DNA of 64,000 nt from Hydractinia symbiolongicarpus (lineage: Eukaryota > Cnidaria > Hydrozoa > Anthoathecata > Hydractiniidae), in the NCBI RefSeq assembly GCF_029227915.1, contig NC_079875.1:11593001-11657000 (forward strand), given 5' to 3'. The notes below the pieces were generated by a model. It saw only the letters and a list, made by a program, of their open reading frames with translations. It was not told where the DNA came from and did no database searches. A program made the position numbers and the translations under genes. Positions 24,618 through 38,200 of the stretch are shown one piece after another; the first letter of the stretch is position 1; each line of letters begins with the position of its first letter.

Positions 24618-24774
24618 CAATCTTGGACAAAATATGTATGGACTTTTTAATCCCCCCCCCCCTTCCCCCCAACTTCAAGGTTGAATTTTGAGGGTCAATC
24701 ACTGTTTTGGCTCCAACACTGAGCTTGGGGGAGTTAAAATTTAATACTTGTCCACTAATTTATGTCCAAGATTG
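24618..24774. mobile_element. 157-bp mariner-like MITE with TA duplication
   Basis: CAATCTTGGACA at 24618 is exactly mirrored by TGTCCAAGATTG ending at 24774. TA lies on both sides (24616-24617 and 24775-24776). C-rich and G-rich subterminal runs also pair. The size and TA duplication fit a Tc1/mariner MITE. Confidence 0.75.
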
Positions 24775-24776
24775 TA

Positions 24777-26194
24777 CATTGAAAATACTAAATAAATGAT
24801 ATTTATATATATAGTGACATTGAAAAAATAAAGCAGAAATCCTAAATAGACATTCCAGTTATATAGATAATTTAGAAATGTTTGCTAGTATCATACAAAA
24901 ACAGAATATTAAGCAAAAACGTAGATAAATTAGTCAGATAATTAGTAAATCCAGGAACGTTTGATGTTGGGGTGGCATCATTAATTCAAGATAGGTCCAC
25001 CTTAATTGTTTCTCCTAAAATATGATAAATGTTACATTTTATGTGTGATTTTCTCATCACAATATCTAAACTAAACAAGAACTGTTTTGCATAAAAATAG
25101 TTTGCCGATTGATATGGCGTGGTCAGAATTTATAATTTTCTTGAAAAAATCTGATAGACCTCCTTTAAAAAGCCTAAAATATAAAACTCAGATAGTATAG
25201 CCAATGCAATTATTTTTATTTCAATTCCGTCAGTTTGTTCTAAAGGCATCCAATAGAAAGTTTAAAGCGAATATTTTCCTTTTTACACAAGTTATTACAT
25301 TTTGAAGTTTTCCGAAATTGTCTCAAGGGAAGACTACCATGAGTATCGATGGCTACTATGGTTGAACCAACTAGCTTTTACCCCAATCTCATTTTAAAGA
25401 CTCATAACAAAGAAAATAAAGGTCTCGAAACGGAATAAATTTGCATTTAATATAGCAAATATGGCAACATTCCAACACGCTTGTTAGTCACAATTTGATA
25501 TAAAAAAGCTTCAAGGTATGCATTATCGTGTATTAAAGCATTTCCACCAAAAAACATTTCGGTCATTTCGCGAAAAATGATTTTTTACAAACTGAAAAAA
25601 AGGATAAAACAGATTATAGAACTTTTTAATAAGAAATTTTAGGAACTTTGTGAAAAGTGGCTGTGAAATCTAGCTAGGTTGGGGGAAACACTAAAAATAT
25701 CTGGCCATAAAATGAAAACGTAGCTAAGCTAGTTAGCTACTCTCTCCACAAATTTTTAATCAGAAAATACTAAACCTAGATAATAAGATTTTCGACACAA
25801 AATTATCTCTGAAAACATGTGTGTTGACGATCTTGAAGAACTTGAAGTTTTTAATTTAATTTAACTTTGTTGTCTTGTTTATTTTTAGCGCCGATTAATA
25901 CGGCATTTTATTACTTGTTGATGTCTTAAAAAAATTGAACGCAAATAAAGGAAAAGTTCATCAATGTGTTTCTTAACAGCTGTATAATTCTAAAAAGATT
26001 TGTCCCTTCATGGAAACATTTTGTAGTTGTTGTCATGACAATGCATGAATACATGTTGACCCTTTAACCCTTCCCTTTATGTTGCTATTAAAGTGAGAAA
26101 AATACAGAGGACATAGATTTCTTCAACTACAGTTATGAGATTTTCTCATGCCCACACAAGTTTCTTAAGAATCAGTGCAACAAAGAGATACCTA
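24777..26194. other. 3' flank of the host gene
   Basis: No frame is recognisable. This is the region downstream of the host gene's stop on the minus strand, and its 3' UTR should lie here. A minus-strand AATAAA is possible near 25909, but the true polyadenylation site cannot be fixed from sequence alone. Confidence 0.35.
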
Positions 26195-26278
26195 CTAGCA
26201 CTGGCCAGCCACCAATGTGCCATCATCGATTGCTATATCAGAATTATAGCCATTGCCCCTAACTGCTTTGAACAGGAA
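26195..26278 (-). CDS. host gene exon 22: end of MAM domain and stop
   Basis: Residues 1346-1372 plus stop. FKAVRGNGYNSDIAIDDGTL is the conserved MAM end. The reading frame stops at TAG, followed at once by a second TAG. The protein therefore ends within a few residues of MAM, with no transmembrane anchor. Confidence 0.92.
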   Translation of the reverse strand, partial: FLFKAVRGNGYNSDIAIDDGTLVAGQC

Positions 26279-29200
26279 CTATGTATAAAATGTTACTATT
26301 AAAATTCATGTAAACGTTTTATCAAATGGAATTTATTTCAACTATACAAAGAACCGAGAAATGTGAATACTATATTAAACGCCTAACTCTCTCAAAGGAC
26401 GACTTTATACTTTTTAGGTCCTATAAAAAATTTTACGCAACCATCGGACATTGAAAAGGTGATGCATGTTTCTGCAATATATGCAAAACAGTAATTTCAA
26501 ATCTTGGTTAAATTTATCAAATTAGCAAGTGGTTTATATCGAGCGGAGCTTCACCGAATTGAACAACAATGTGAGAAATACGTTTTTGGGTATGTAATGG
26601 AAATTTTCACCCGATTAGATTACTTACAGACATATTTGCACCTCCAACAGCAACATCAACATCTATATTAACATTCTCCCAATGTGAAGCATTATTTGTC
26701 AGCACTCCGATGTTTTCCCAAAGAAGGGTTTGCTGCAGTGTGGCACTATTGACCATGTAGACATGTAAGGAACCCATATATTGGAGAAAACGGGTGTACA
26801 TTGACACATAGAATGAAAAACAATATTTGGTTTGCATTGGCACAAATGAGGACGAGGTTAGATAGGCTACATGTCCAGTAGGTTTGCCACTAGCTTCGTA
26901 ATAAATGAAATGACCACAACCTAAAAGTATAACATAAAAGATTAGAGTCATTCTCAAGCAACTAAAAACGTTTAATTGTTTTCTCTCTCCCTCCCTTGTT
27001 TTATCACTAAGTTAATCAATTTGTGATATTGTGTTCACTTTTACTATATGAATTAGAAAGTATAAATCTATTGTTTCGGGATAAATTTTTTTACAGGAAT
27101 GATAAGAACCTTTTCTAATTATATACTATGCTGTTAGAGATCATTTGCAGATTACAAACATAGCATTTATCATGCTCAAAAATTAATTATATAAATAATT
27201 ACTCCAATTAACTGATCATGCAAAGGTAGTGCAATGTTTGACCCCCGTAATAAAATTGATGGTGTTAAACTTACATAAATACATAAATTCATACATAAAT
27301 AGAAGAACGATAGACACGAAAGGTTTCATCGCAAATTGCTAAGGATGGTGTTAGTGATGAGATGCATAAAAACCTGGTAGGAATAGGTTTGTAACCCGCA
27401 AATAGTGATCATTTTTTATATTAATGTCGTATTTGGTTTTTTTATATTTTCTGTAATATATTTACTTTTAAGGCTTATTTTACCTATCATACGTATCACA
27501 TAAGCATACCTGATGGGAAGGTATGATCTACATCTGGTCCAGTACTTGGAGACGGAGTGTGGGTGCTAACTACCCAGTGACCAGTTTGATCTGATACCCA
27601 ACACGGAGTCTCAAAATTACAGTCGAAATCATTGACTAAACCTAGTAACGAAACTAAAATTGTCAAATTGTATAAATGTATTTAAAATATTACAAAGTTC
27701 ATATGACTACGACCAAATTACCATCTTTTAATAAAAAATAGAACAAGAAAAAGGATCTTTCTACGATAAAAAGCCAAAAAGTAACTAACTTGGACAATCT
27801 GAAAGTCGGCAGCCATCATTACAAGTTTCTATATCTGTTAAGTTGCCTTGGCAATTTTTATTTGAACAGATTCTTTTTTTGCTGCGATATCCCTCACCAC
27901 ATGTTCCTTGGCAAGTTGTCCAGCTGGTCCAAGATGACATAACACCAGTTTCTAATATTTGTTAGCGAATTAATTGATTATTCAACACTGAAATATTAGC
28001 TTGGGTGATTAGGAAATATGCTTGTTTAAAACAAAAAAGCTTGCTGTCACAAAGGCGGTTAAAGAAACATTTTCAATGGTAAATAATAAGAACAATAAAA
28101 TCTGTGGTATAAGCAGCTTGTACATAGGTATAAGTAGTCGCCCTTTTTGCCATAATCTCACGTGATTTGTCTTTTTCTGGTTTATTTAAAACCGTCTTCC
28201 ACCAATTATTATACCAAAATGGGAATATTATAATCACCTGGACATGGTCCCAGAAAGCAAGTTTTAGTGTTGAAAACAAGACCATTACATGACTGAATCA
28301 TCGCTGTTCGAGTTCTACGTTTGTATCCATGAGCACATGTCGTTGAACAGTCTGTCCATGCTGACCAACCAGACCAATGACAATTATCTAAAAGAGTATA
28401 TATGGAAGAGACAAAAAGTAGTTTTATAGGCTAGTTTTAACAGCGAATGTGAAGGACAAAATTATATAATCTAAAAATAACATCTGTGACTCCATAAAAT
28501 ACAGTTGGTACTTCCACTAGTGTGAAAGACATGATTTTAAAATAAAAACTGTTGAGTGAAGAAGTTTAATAAAATTTAAAGATTTAATTTTGCGATTGTC
28601 ATCATCTACCTACATAAAAAGATTTCAAATGACAGAAGGCTATACTTTCCAGGCTTGAGAGTAAAAAAGATGCTTTGAGGAACACTAAGCTACTCTTGCC
28701 ACACAATACTTAGAACGCGGGTTTATCTTAAAACAATCAGATGTGCCTGTAAAAATTCGTGAAAGTACATATACCTCATTTATTTTTCAAATGTAATTTT
28801 CAAATTTAAACCAACAAGTATGAAGTATCAGAAAATATCTAAACTGGTCCTTAGATTCTATTCACCTTGTTAAAATGGAAAGGAAAGCTAGAATAGCTTC
28901 AGGTTTCTGCCCAGATGTAAGGTAACAGCCAGTTTATCCAAAGGACGAGTTTTTTAAGTACTAAGACTGATATTTTAAAATTTTAAGTTTTTTCGTGTAA
29001 ATGTTTCATGTCTTTATTAACCATATGTAAGGCTATACTTTACAGGCTTGAGAGTAAAAAAGATGCTTTGAGGAACACTAAGCTACTCTTGCCACACAAT
29101 ACTTAGAACGCGGGTTTATCTTAAAACAATCAGATGTGCCTGTAAAAATTCGTGAAAGTACATATACCTCATTTATTTTTTAAATTTAAACCAACAAGTA

Positions 29201-32200
29201 TGAAGTATCAGAAAAGATCTAAACTGGTATTTAGATTCTATTCACCTTGTTAAAATGGAAAGGAAAGCTAGAATAGCTTCAGGTTTCTGCCCAGATGTAA
29301 GGTAACAGCCAGTTTATCCAAAGGACGAGTTTTTTAAGTACTAAGACTAATATTTTAAAATTTTAAGTTTTTTCGTGTAAATGTTTCATGTCTTTATTAA
29401 CCATATGTATTGCTCTGGGACTATGTGGCATTAGCATCATGTTTCATCATATTTAAAGGCACAACAAGCAGTTTACATAAATATCAGGAAAATGTATCCT
29501 TTAGATAACAATAAAATCGTGAAAATGTTAAGTGAATTACCTGGACATGGTGGAAGAAGACAAGCTCTTGACTCTTGACTAAGTCCATCACATGATTGAT
29601 TTATAGATGTTCTACTCCTCCTCATATGACCTTGGGCACATGTCGTCGAACATCGTGTCCATCCGGACCAATCAGACCATTGACAGCTATCTGAAAAAGA
29701 GTGTTGGTATAAAGGAGACAGATACTGGTGGTCAATATTGACGAGTTACTTTTGTGTTGTGTTACAAAACGTGTCTTCCAAGGCTTAATCTTTCCTAGAA
29801 ATATAACATCAGCTCCTTTCCTGAGGATTCTGAAAAAACTTAGCAAAAAATCTTTGTTAGCCCATTGTAATGAAAGTTGAAATGAACAAGAGAGCGATTC
29901 AGTTTTTATTCAACATAAAGTCCCCTATTGTTATGTCCGTTCATCTTCTAGTGAAAACGTGTGTAGGACATCCCCTCCATCTTGTTCCCTCGGTGTATGA
30001 TTGCATGACATTATTCAGCTTGCGATGTCACAATATGACCAATGATTTTAAAAGGGTAATGATTACTATAGAAGTGTAATTAAGGACAATTTTGATCATT
30101 TTGGTATGAGTTTTTAGTGTTAGAATTATCTACAAATCACGCCTTTGATTACGACCCTCATATGAACAAAGAAGCAAGAGAATTATTATAATGTAGCAAG
30201 AAGAAAGAAATCCCAAGGCCAAAAGTCTAGAACAGAACCACCTAAAAAAGATTAATCTTAACTTCGGGCCAACATTTAATGCAAAATACCGGGTACGTAA
30301 AATAAAATACTAACCCATTAGGCCTAAAATAGTATTTTTAGGCGATAAAAAACCCCAAATTTTAAGGTAATTTTTTGCACTAATTTTGGCCAAGAAGGGC
30401 ACATTTTCATGTCACCAACATGTTGAGCATGCTTTTTTATTCACTGTTGTGCTTTATAAAAAACAAACTTTAATACTGGAACTAAATTTGCCCTAAAACA
30501 GCAGTTAGGTGAAAAATAAATTTTTGGTGTCGCCATCTTGACCATAAAACTTTGGTGTGAATACGTAGGCGTCTGTGGCAAGAAATCATAAAAATTAAAC
30601 TTTGTCTGGGCAGGGCATGGTTTAAGTATTTAAAACAACATTAAAATTTTGATAATATATGGAAATACTTTGAATTAATATAAGTTTAGGTCACATGTTA
30701 GTAAAATTTAATGGTAAATTAAAGACAATTATTATATGCTGCTACCAGCCTACAAGCAGGCATGTGTGGACAGGCAGCTGTTCCATATTTCACTTCACGA
30801 AATATTAAAATACATACGTACCTTGTCTTACTGAGAAGTTATACTGATCAATTGAAGGTACACATTCTTCAACAGAACGTGATGGATTCGATTCACCTTC
30901 CGCAAGACAATATCCATTGATTCTGCACATTGATCTCTAAATTCATGAAGCAGAAAATGAGAACCCTTATCAGTTAAACACAACTAAACTTCTCCGTAGC
31001 ATAGATTGAAAGTCGATTTGAAGCGTTTTGCAATTCTGAGATCCAAAGTAATTTACCTTCACTTCACAAGCAGCAGAGGTTGAATTACATTGAATACATT
31101 TTGGGTCGTAAATTACAAATGCCTTTTTATTCCTACTGAATTGTGTCCCATCGTTTGAGAGCTGTACGTAGAATGCATTTGTAGACTTGCCAATAGTGTT
31201 GGAGGGGTCACCGACCAAAATAAGAGGAGGAGATGGAAGAGTGCACAATACCTCAGCGAAAGAGACGACCACAGCTCCATTTGTGATGGAGGTGCTTCCA
31301 GGACTCTATAATACAAATATAGTTACATTGGGAAAAAACACAGACAGAAAGGATTTTTAACTGGATCCTTAACAACGTGCAAACGTTTATTTTACCTTTG
31401 GAGTAAACTTGCAGAATACAGGATTTGATGTCCGGATATTGCTACCCATAACACTGACTGTTAAGCAGCTTTTATTCCTACCATCACAAAGTTCCACACT
31501 AGGAACTACGGTCGGAGGTGTATCTGATTATAAGGAAAACAAAAGATTGTTTCTTATAGTTCATAAGAAAAAGATGGTTATTCACACAATAGGTAGGTAC
31601 AATTAAAAGTTCCTTACAAGAAGAAATAAAGATGTCATTTTCGATTAAATCGATTTTTTACACTAAACCCAAATATTGATGTTTCAAGTACTTTCTGCGA
31701 ATGGTTTTGTGATGACATTATTAACCCGTCGGTTCCAAAACGGCTTAGTTAGTATCGCAAAATCGCAAAATCGCGAAAGTTGCTTTATCATTTCATACAC
31801 CCGTCTCAGTCATTTTACTTTGGAGTAGTTTTTTAAAACAAAATGGAAGCCCAAGTAATATGAGCACTGGGTAAGTTTTATCTTACTAAAATTCACTTTT
31901 TTGCACTTCTGAATACAACGTTGTCACACAAATGGATGCCTTTTTTCCTATGGATTATTGACAAGGTGCAAATGATGGGACCCCCATTTTGAACACAATA
32001 TCCAAAAAAAGCGAGACTGCCTACCAAATTGAAACTAGTAAAAGTGAACGTTCTCTAAAAAAATGCAACCTTTCTATAATATATTAGGTTGGTCAAGTCT
32101 ATGAATTCTAATTTCTTGTATTTTCGACACAGTGGATCTTTATGCAAAATTAATAATAGAAAATTAGCGTACACATGCAAGACTCGAAGTCAGTTATTTC

Positions 32201-35200
32201 CAACCGTATATAAGTTATTTGGCCTTAAAGTTTTATGGGCAATGCAATGGCTTCACTAATCTTATTTACTGGTTGAAGACACCACTATGATATTAAAACC
32301 TACTTGTCTCTATAGAACAGTCTTCTCCCTCAAATCCATCATTGCATGAACAAGTACTGTTCCTGCATTGCCCTTTTCCGCTGCAATCGTTTGGACAAAT
32401 GCTGTCAGCAAAAGCAGCTGGTGGTGTCAATGTTCCATTGTTGTTCCTCACCCAATATTTGCTAACACCCTTCAGTACAGTTTCTGTACACGATGATGTC
32501 ATCGAGTCAATGATGGATTGGATATAGTCATAAGAATCTGAAATCTGTAGGTAAATTCAATTTACATATTGAAAGGTCTGAAAGAAGAGCAATTATTCAA
32601 AATATCTTTGATGCAAGATTCAAAATAAATGAAAGTACGCAATTATTATTCAGACTTTGCAGGTACACAAGCGGCCGTTTTTCAAATCAGCTCTTCTTTT
32701 AACGGATAATGTAAGAAATTGGTGTATGTTAATAATACTCAATTTCAACCAGCATTGATATATCTATTGAACTATGATTTCCATAACAATCCAAAATTGT
32801 CTATCCTGACAGGTCATTTCGTTAAACTACTAGAGTACTATACGAACAGCGTGTAACAAATGACGACATCAAATTTATAAGGACTTTTAGTGTATTAAAC
32901 AATAGGTAAGAATTTTGTGTTACAACAACCCTTACCTGAATATCTGATACACATTCTTGACGAAATGTTGCAATGTCAAAATCCGCTCCCAGTGTTACCG
33001 AACACCCTTTTCCTGACGTTGAATTTAAAATAGAGTTATTGCAAAATGATTCAACTTGAGCTTGTGTTTTTCCGCTGCTTGTTGGCCATGTTGAAGGCAC
33101 AAACGATCGATCTGGTGGATCATATTCGTATATAGTATCATCTCCTTCATCAGGAATAATGATAGTGTTTGATATAGCCCGGCGTCTTCGACGCCTTCGA
33201 CGGTTACAATCGGAGAACGCTAGAATTTTACAATAAGAATATAAGGCAAAACCGTTAAAAGCAAGATGAAAGTCACAACATGGAATGGAGAGTACTTTTA
33301 TGGAGTTTTATTCTAAAATGTTCCTCATAAATTTTTCTACGTGTCTACAGTATATAGCTAGCAAAAATTTAACAAGGTTTCTTAAGAATGACGCTTACCG
33401 GCAGAAACGATTGTTTTAAAAGTAGTTGCAGACGAGAAGGTTGGTTTTAAAGCAAATCTCCCAACGGCACAGATCGAAGCCACTACATTAGCTCTCGTAT
33501 GACAGATGCACACGTCAGTTTGTTTTAATTGTGTTGGTGGATCGCATGTCTTCCTCCCGCTTTTTTGGAAAAACAAACTGGCTTTATTCCGTAACCTATA
33601 ATTTTTGAAATACCATTTAAATGCTCCTATCTCATATAGTCAGACTATTTGCAGTTTTTAGAAACCCGGATTATTTTCTAAAGATTTACTTGTGACAAAA
33701 AACCAGGTTTTGATAAAGAAAGAAAACTTTCGATTGGAAGTCCATTGTCAATTTTTTAATTACATGTACAAAAAGAAAACAAAACATTTGAATATTCATA
33801 TATAGAAGAAGAGTCTTATCACACAAATTCAACGCCGTTTTGCTTGTTGCTCATTGTTGTAATGAAAGTTGATATTAAAAATGCAGTGGATTCACAATTA
33901 TCAACATTTCTTGCTGTTTTGCTGACGGAGTGATGCGAGGTTTTGTATTTACTGTAAGTTAATTTTTGAGACTGTATGTAGGTAGCTGTGTTACTAATTC
34001 TCTGGCGAAGTTGTTTGTTTACATTTAAAGTAATCATTTTGGTTGCTATGAGTTTAAAAGTTTTACCGTGCTATATAAAGCTCATGCTGAAGGCTTTTGT
34101 AGCTAATCAGTGCAGCGGATTTCCCGTCTAAACTGGTTATAATAGCCGTCAGTTAATAATACATGATACTGACTTTGTGGAATGGGAAAAGGTTTAATGG
34201 AGCAACGATGTTAAGCTTTGTGTGCTCTTAATGTATGTATTTATGTTAAAACGTCTTTTCTTTTGATGGTAAGTTGCGAACTGCCTATGTTAAAATAAAG
34301 ATATTTTTATTTTTTTTATTTTTCTTTCTTCTTTTCTTCTGACCTTATAGTGTTCTTAAATTCCGAAATTAATAGAAACTAATAGACAAAACAGTTTATA
34401 TTGTATTAGATATTTTGGTTTAGGACAATGTCTTAACGCTTAGGAGGGGGAAAGGAAAAAGTTGAATAGAGAAAATATATTTACTCTTAAAGACTAAACT
34501 AAAATTAATTAGACACTGTGGAAACTTGAAAAATCACATCGACAAACGAAATTATAAGAGAATTAATGTGATTGTGTAGAAAAACTCATTTCTAAGGTCG
34601 GGAAACTAAGACATTTTATTTCCTAGCCCATTTCAAATTAATGTAATTGTCATATATGAAATAGCCTAAAATAGTATTCTAGGTAACACCACCATTTTAA
34701 GCATGTTTTCTTTTGTTAACTTTGAAATCGTGATTTGAATTTAAACGTCCATGGATATCTATGTAATTGGCATATAGACTTGCTATTAATTATTCAAATA
34801 CATTATTCGTTGGTCTGGGAAACGATTTTTAAAAAATAGATAAAACAAATAAGAAATAAAGAGAGCATAAATTTGAAAATAACTCACATATGCTGGCAAA
34901 ATCTCTCAAGGATTAAAATTAATATTTAAAAAAATGTTCTTACTTCCAGCTGTTTACAAAAACAGGACTAGCAGGATACGTTTGTTGATAAACTGTTCCT
35001 TCTTTTGATGTCATATCGTTGTTTCGGTTGCCATCGAATCTTCCACATAATCCTACAGTGTTTTGATAATATATAGAAGATATTTGAACATAGACATTGG
35101 CAAAAGATGGACGGTGCAGGCGTCGATGGACTTGGAAAGTGATTGTTGTTCCAGATGGAAATTCTATCTATAACATATAAGAATAGTTGGTATAAATATA

Positions 35201-38200
35201 TTCTTTATGACAATTTTTAAAGTTTGCCCAAGAATGTTGTTGACTTTCGAATATAAGAAGGGATTTATTAGAGGCCAGAATCAGAAACAAAATTATCATT
35301 TTGTTATAAAAAAGAACATTTTCTTATCAGAATTGATGATTGGTACCTTTTTAATAACATTTAATATAACACGTTTAGAAATGCAGTAAAAAGCAATGGT
35401 ATTTATAATAAAGGCGGCATTTATTTCCAACTTCTAATGCATGTCCTGTTAGATAGACCAACCTATTTTTATCATAGTTCACCATAAACAACTAAATTGT
35501 GTTTGCGAAAGCATTTTATCGCTTAAAATCATTTCTCCCACCATGTGAACAGGTTTATTGTCCTGGTGTACAAATTAAGTTGTAAAAAAACCCTTAAAGG
35601 ATACGGTAACCCCTTTTAATACACACTCAGTTTATCTAAAATATATCTTCATTTGTTTCCTAAAAGATAAAAAAATTTCCTATAGAATAATGAAATTTAT
35701 TTCCAACAAATGAAAAATCCACTCTTGACTTTTAAAATGTGTCCTTAAGATCTGAAGTTGATGCGTATGTTAAAAACGTTTAAAACTATGCAATTCGTCA
35801 GATTTTCTTTGAGCAATGTTCCAGTAACAAAGATTTCCTGTCTAGGAAATTTAATTGAAAACTTGCACCAGGTCAAAGGAAATTAATTCTTGAAATTTCT
35901 TAAGCGTTACCACATGACGAATGAGTATTCATTACTTTTCAAGAGCAAGTAAAAAATATATCATAAATTTAGTCTGTTGATGAAATTGATGTTACAAACA
36001 AACCTGAAATCTAGACGGATTTATTTCTTTTAAACTTGTTCCTGGAGACGGAGGGTGCCCAGTTGGAAATCTAAATTTGGGTGCAGCAGAATTGCACATA
36101 TCAATTGCAACAATATCATCTTTTTCTTGGGCAGCTACAGCGCAGTTGCATGTCACTCCTTGTAAACAATCAAATGTTCTAATGTGGATCTAAAATAACA
36201 AATATGTATGTTTTAAAATTGTGGCTACATTAACTTAAGTACTTATTAAAGATTAAAATCAAAAAGTTGTGTGATTAAATGTAGTGTATCCTTTTATTGT
36301 CGAAATTTCTTTCAGCAGACGACCAATGACTGTCAGTGCGCAGATAAGTAATAAGGAGAATCCTCCCAGGTATGTAATTTCTCTAAAACTATTCTTACCT
36401 TGAAGTTATTTTTACCACTTTGTGCTAACACGAAATCTCCAATGTTATAAAAGAAATACCATCTACTATCAAACGTGGAGATGTAGGGGTCACCAGAAGA
36501 TGAACAAGAAGCTGTCGTAACGCTTGTCGTTGTAATCTGAGGGAAAGAGAAATAAAATATAAAGTAAACTGCTCTAAATGTTTTATATATCACCTTTAAG
36601 GACAAGCTGAACCAATTTATATTAACAAATTTTGTTACCGGAATTTGTTACTAGAATTAGTGCTATATTTATTAGAAATTCGACATTTTTTTCATAATTT
36701 TGTGGCCAGTTTTTAATGTTTGGCGAAGATAAAAAGGAATACTGACTTTTTGAAATAAAAACAAAAATAAGAATGAAAGAAGCTCCACGGCTTAGTCTTG
36801 AAAAACGATAAAGTTTTTTCTTTTGACCTGACTGTTAATACTGCTTTCAACAGGAATCATGGGATAAGAACTACATCAGACACTAATCTTGTAATTTGTT
36901 AACCGTCTGGATTTTTCAAGCGGGCAATACGGGTTTTTTGAGCATTCTGATTGGCTTAGCGCTCTTGACGACGGAACAATATTTTGCAGTATTTTCCGTC
37001 GTCAAGAAAAATGGTAGCTTAAAACGTAAACAAGCACAAAAAAAAAGAATTTAAGAAGCATTCAAAATAATTATAATATCTAACTCCTACAATACATTCA
37101 TTGATAAAAACATTTACATAGGATAGAAACAAAACAATGTCAAGTTTAACAGTTTTATTGATAACACAAAAGGAATTGCTTTTCTGTCTATCTTACAACC
37201 CATGCAATAAAAATATTAAAAAAATGATGTATTTCGGGCGTTTACTATGTACGAAATCTAGGTGGGTATACAACTTCATTCTTAATCAAACACATAAAAG
37301 GGTAAATTGCAAAGTACTGACTTGAATTTATAATTGAATAAAAATCAAAGTGGTAAAATTAGAAAGTAAGAAAACCTACTTTGATTGGGAGAGAAGGTGC
37401 ATGATTAAGCCAATCAAACATGTTTGTGGGTCTATTAACAACTGGTGTAATTGTAACATTAACTTCACCATCATCAACAAAATCTTGAGTAGGAAAAATC
37501 AACAACTCTTGCAGAGTGGGTAAATTTGGTTTAAATGTGACCATACAGGTACTGAGAAAAACTTCTAATCCTTGGTATGAAAAAGAAATGGTCAATTCAC
37601 AGTTTGCACTACCATCAGCGCACATAATGGGAATAGTAGAAGTCACGTTCACTTTTGCTGCATCTGAAGACTCAGTTAGTACGAATTGCCGAGGCTCAAC
37701 CTAGAATTAGAAAACTAAAACGTTGGTTGCCTTTGATTACTGAAGTTTTTTGTTGTGTATTGATCGATTTATTGATATATATATAACTTATCACTGAAAC
37801 AGTGGCTTTCTTCATGTTGATTATGGAATTATCAGTTATGGTTACACCTCCAATGACTCTTGAAGGATTTGACCTTCCATTTTATGCAGACTTGGGACAC
37901 AATAGATTGTAAATTTAATAGGCAATAGAGCAATTCAAGTTGCAATAGCAGTTAAAAATAAAAAAATGTGCCAAAAAAAAGGTAGCTTACCTTAATTCCA
38001 GCAAAGAACTTGTTACTTTCAAAAAAGCGACTTTTCGTATAAGATGTGTTTGAGTACCATGTTCGAACTTTGCAAGATATCTAAATAAATAAGAATTTCC
38101 TTTCTTGGAATGTGCTTAATTTGTTTTAAGGTGAATTGGAATACTCCAAAATTGTCTTCGAACTGTGCCGTTTAAAAATAGCATTCTGATAAAGAAAATT

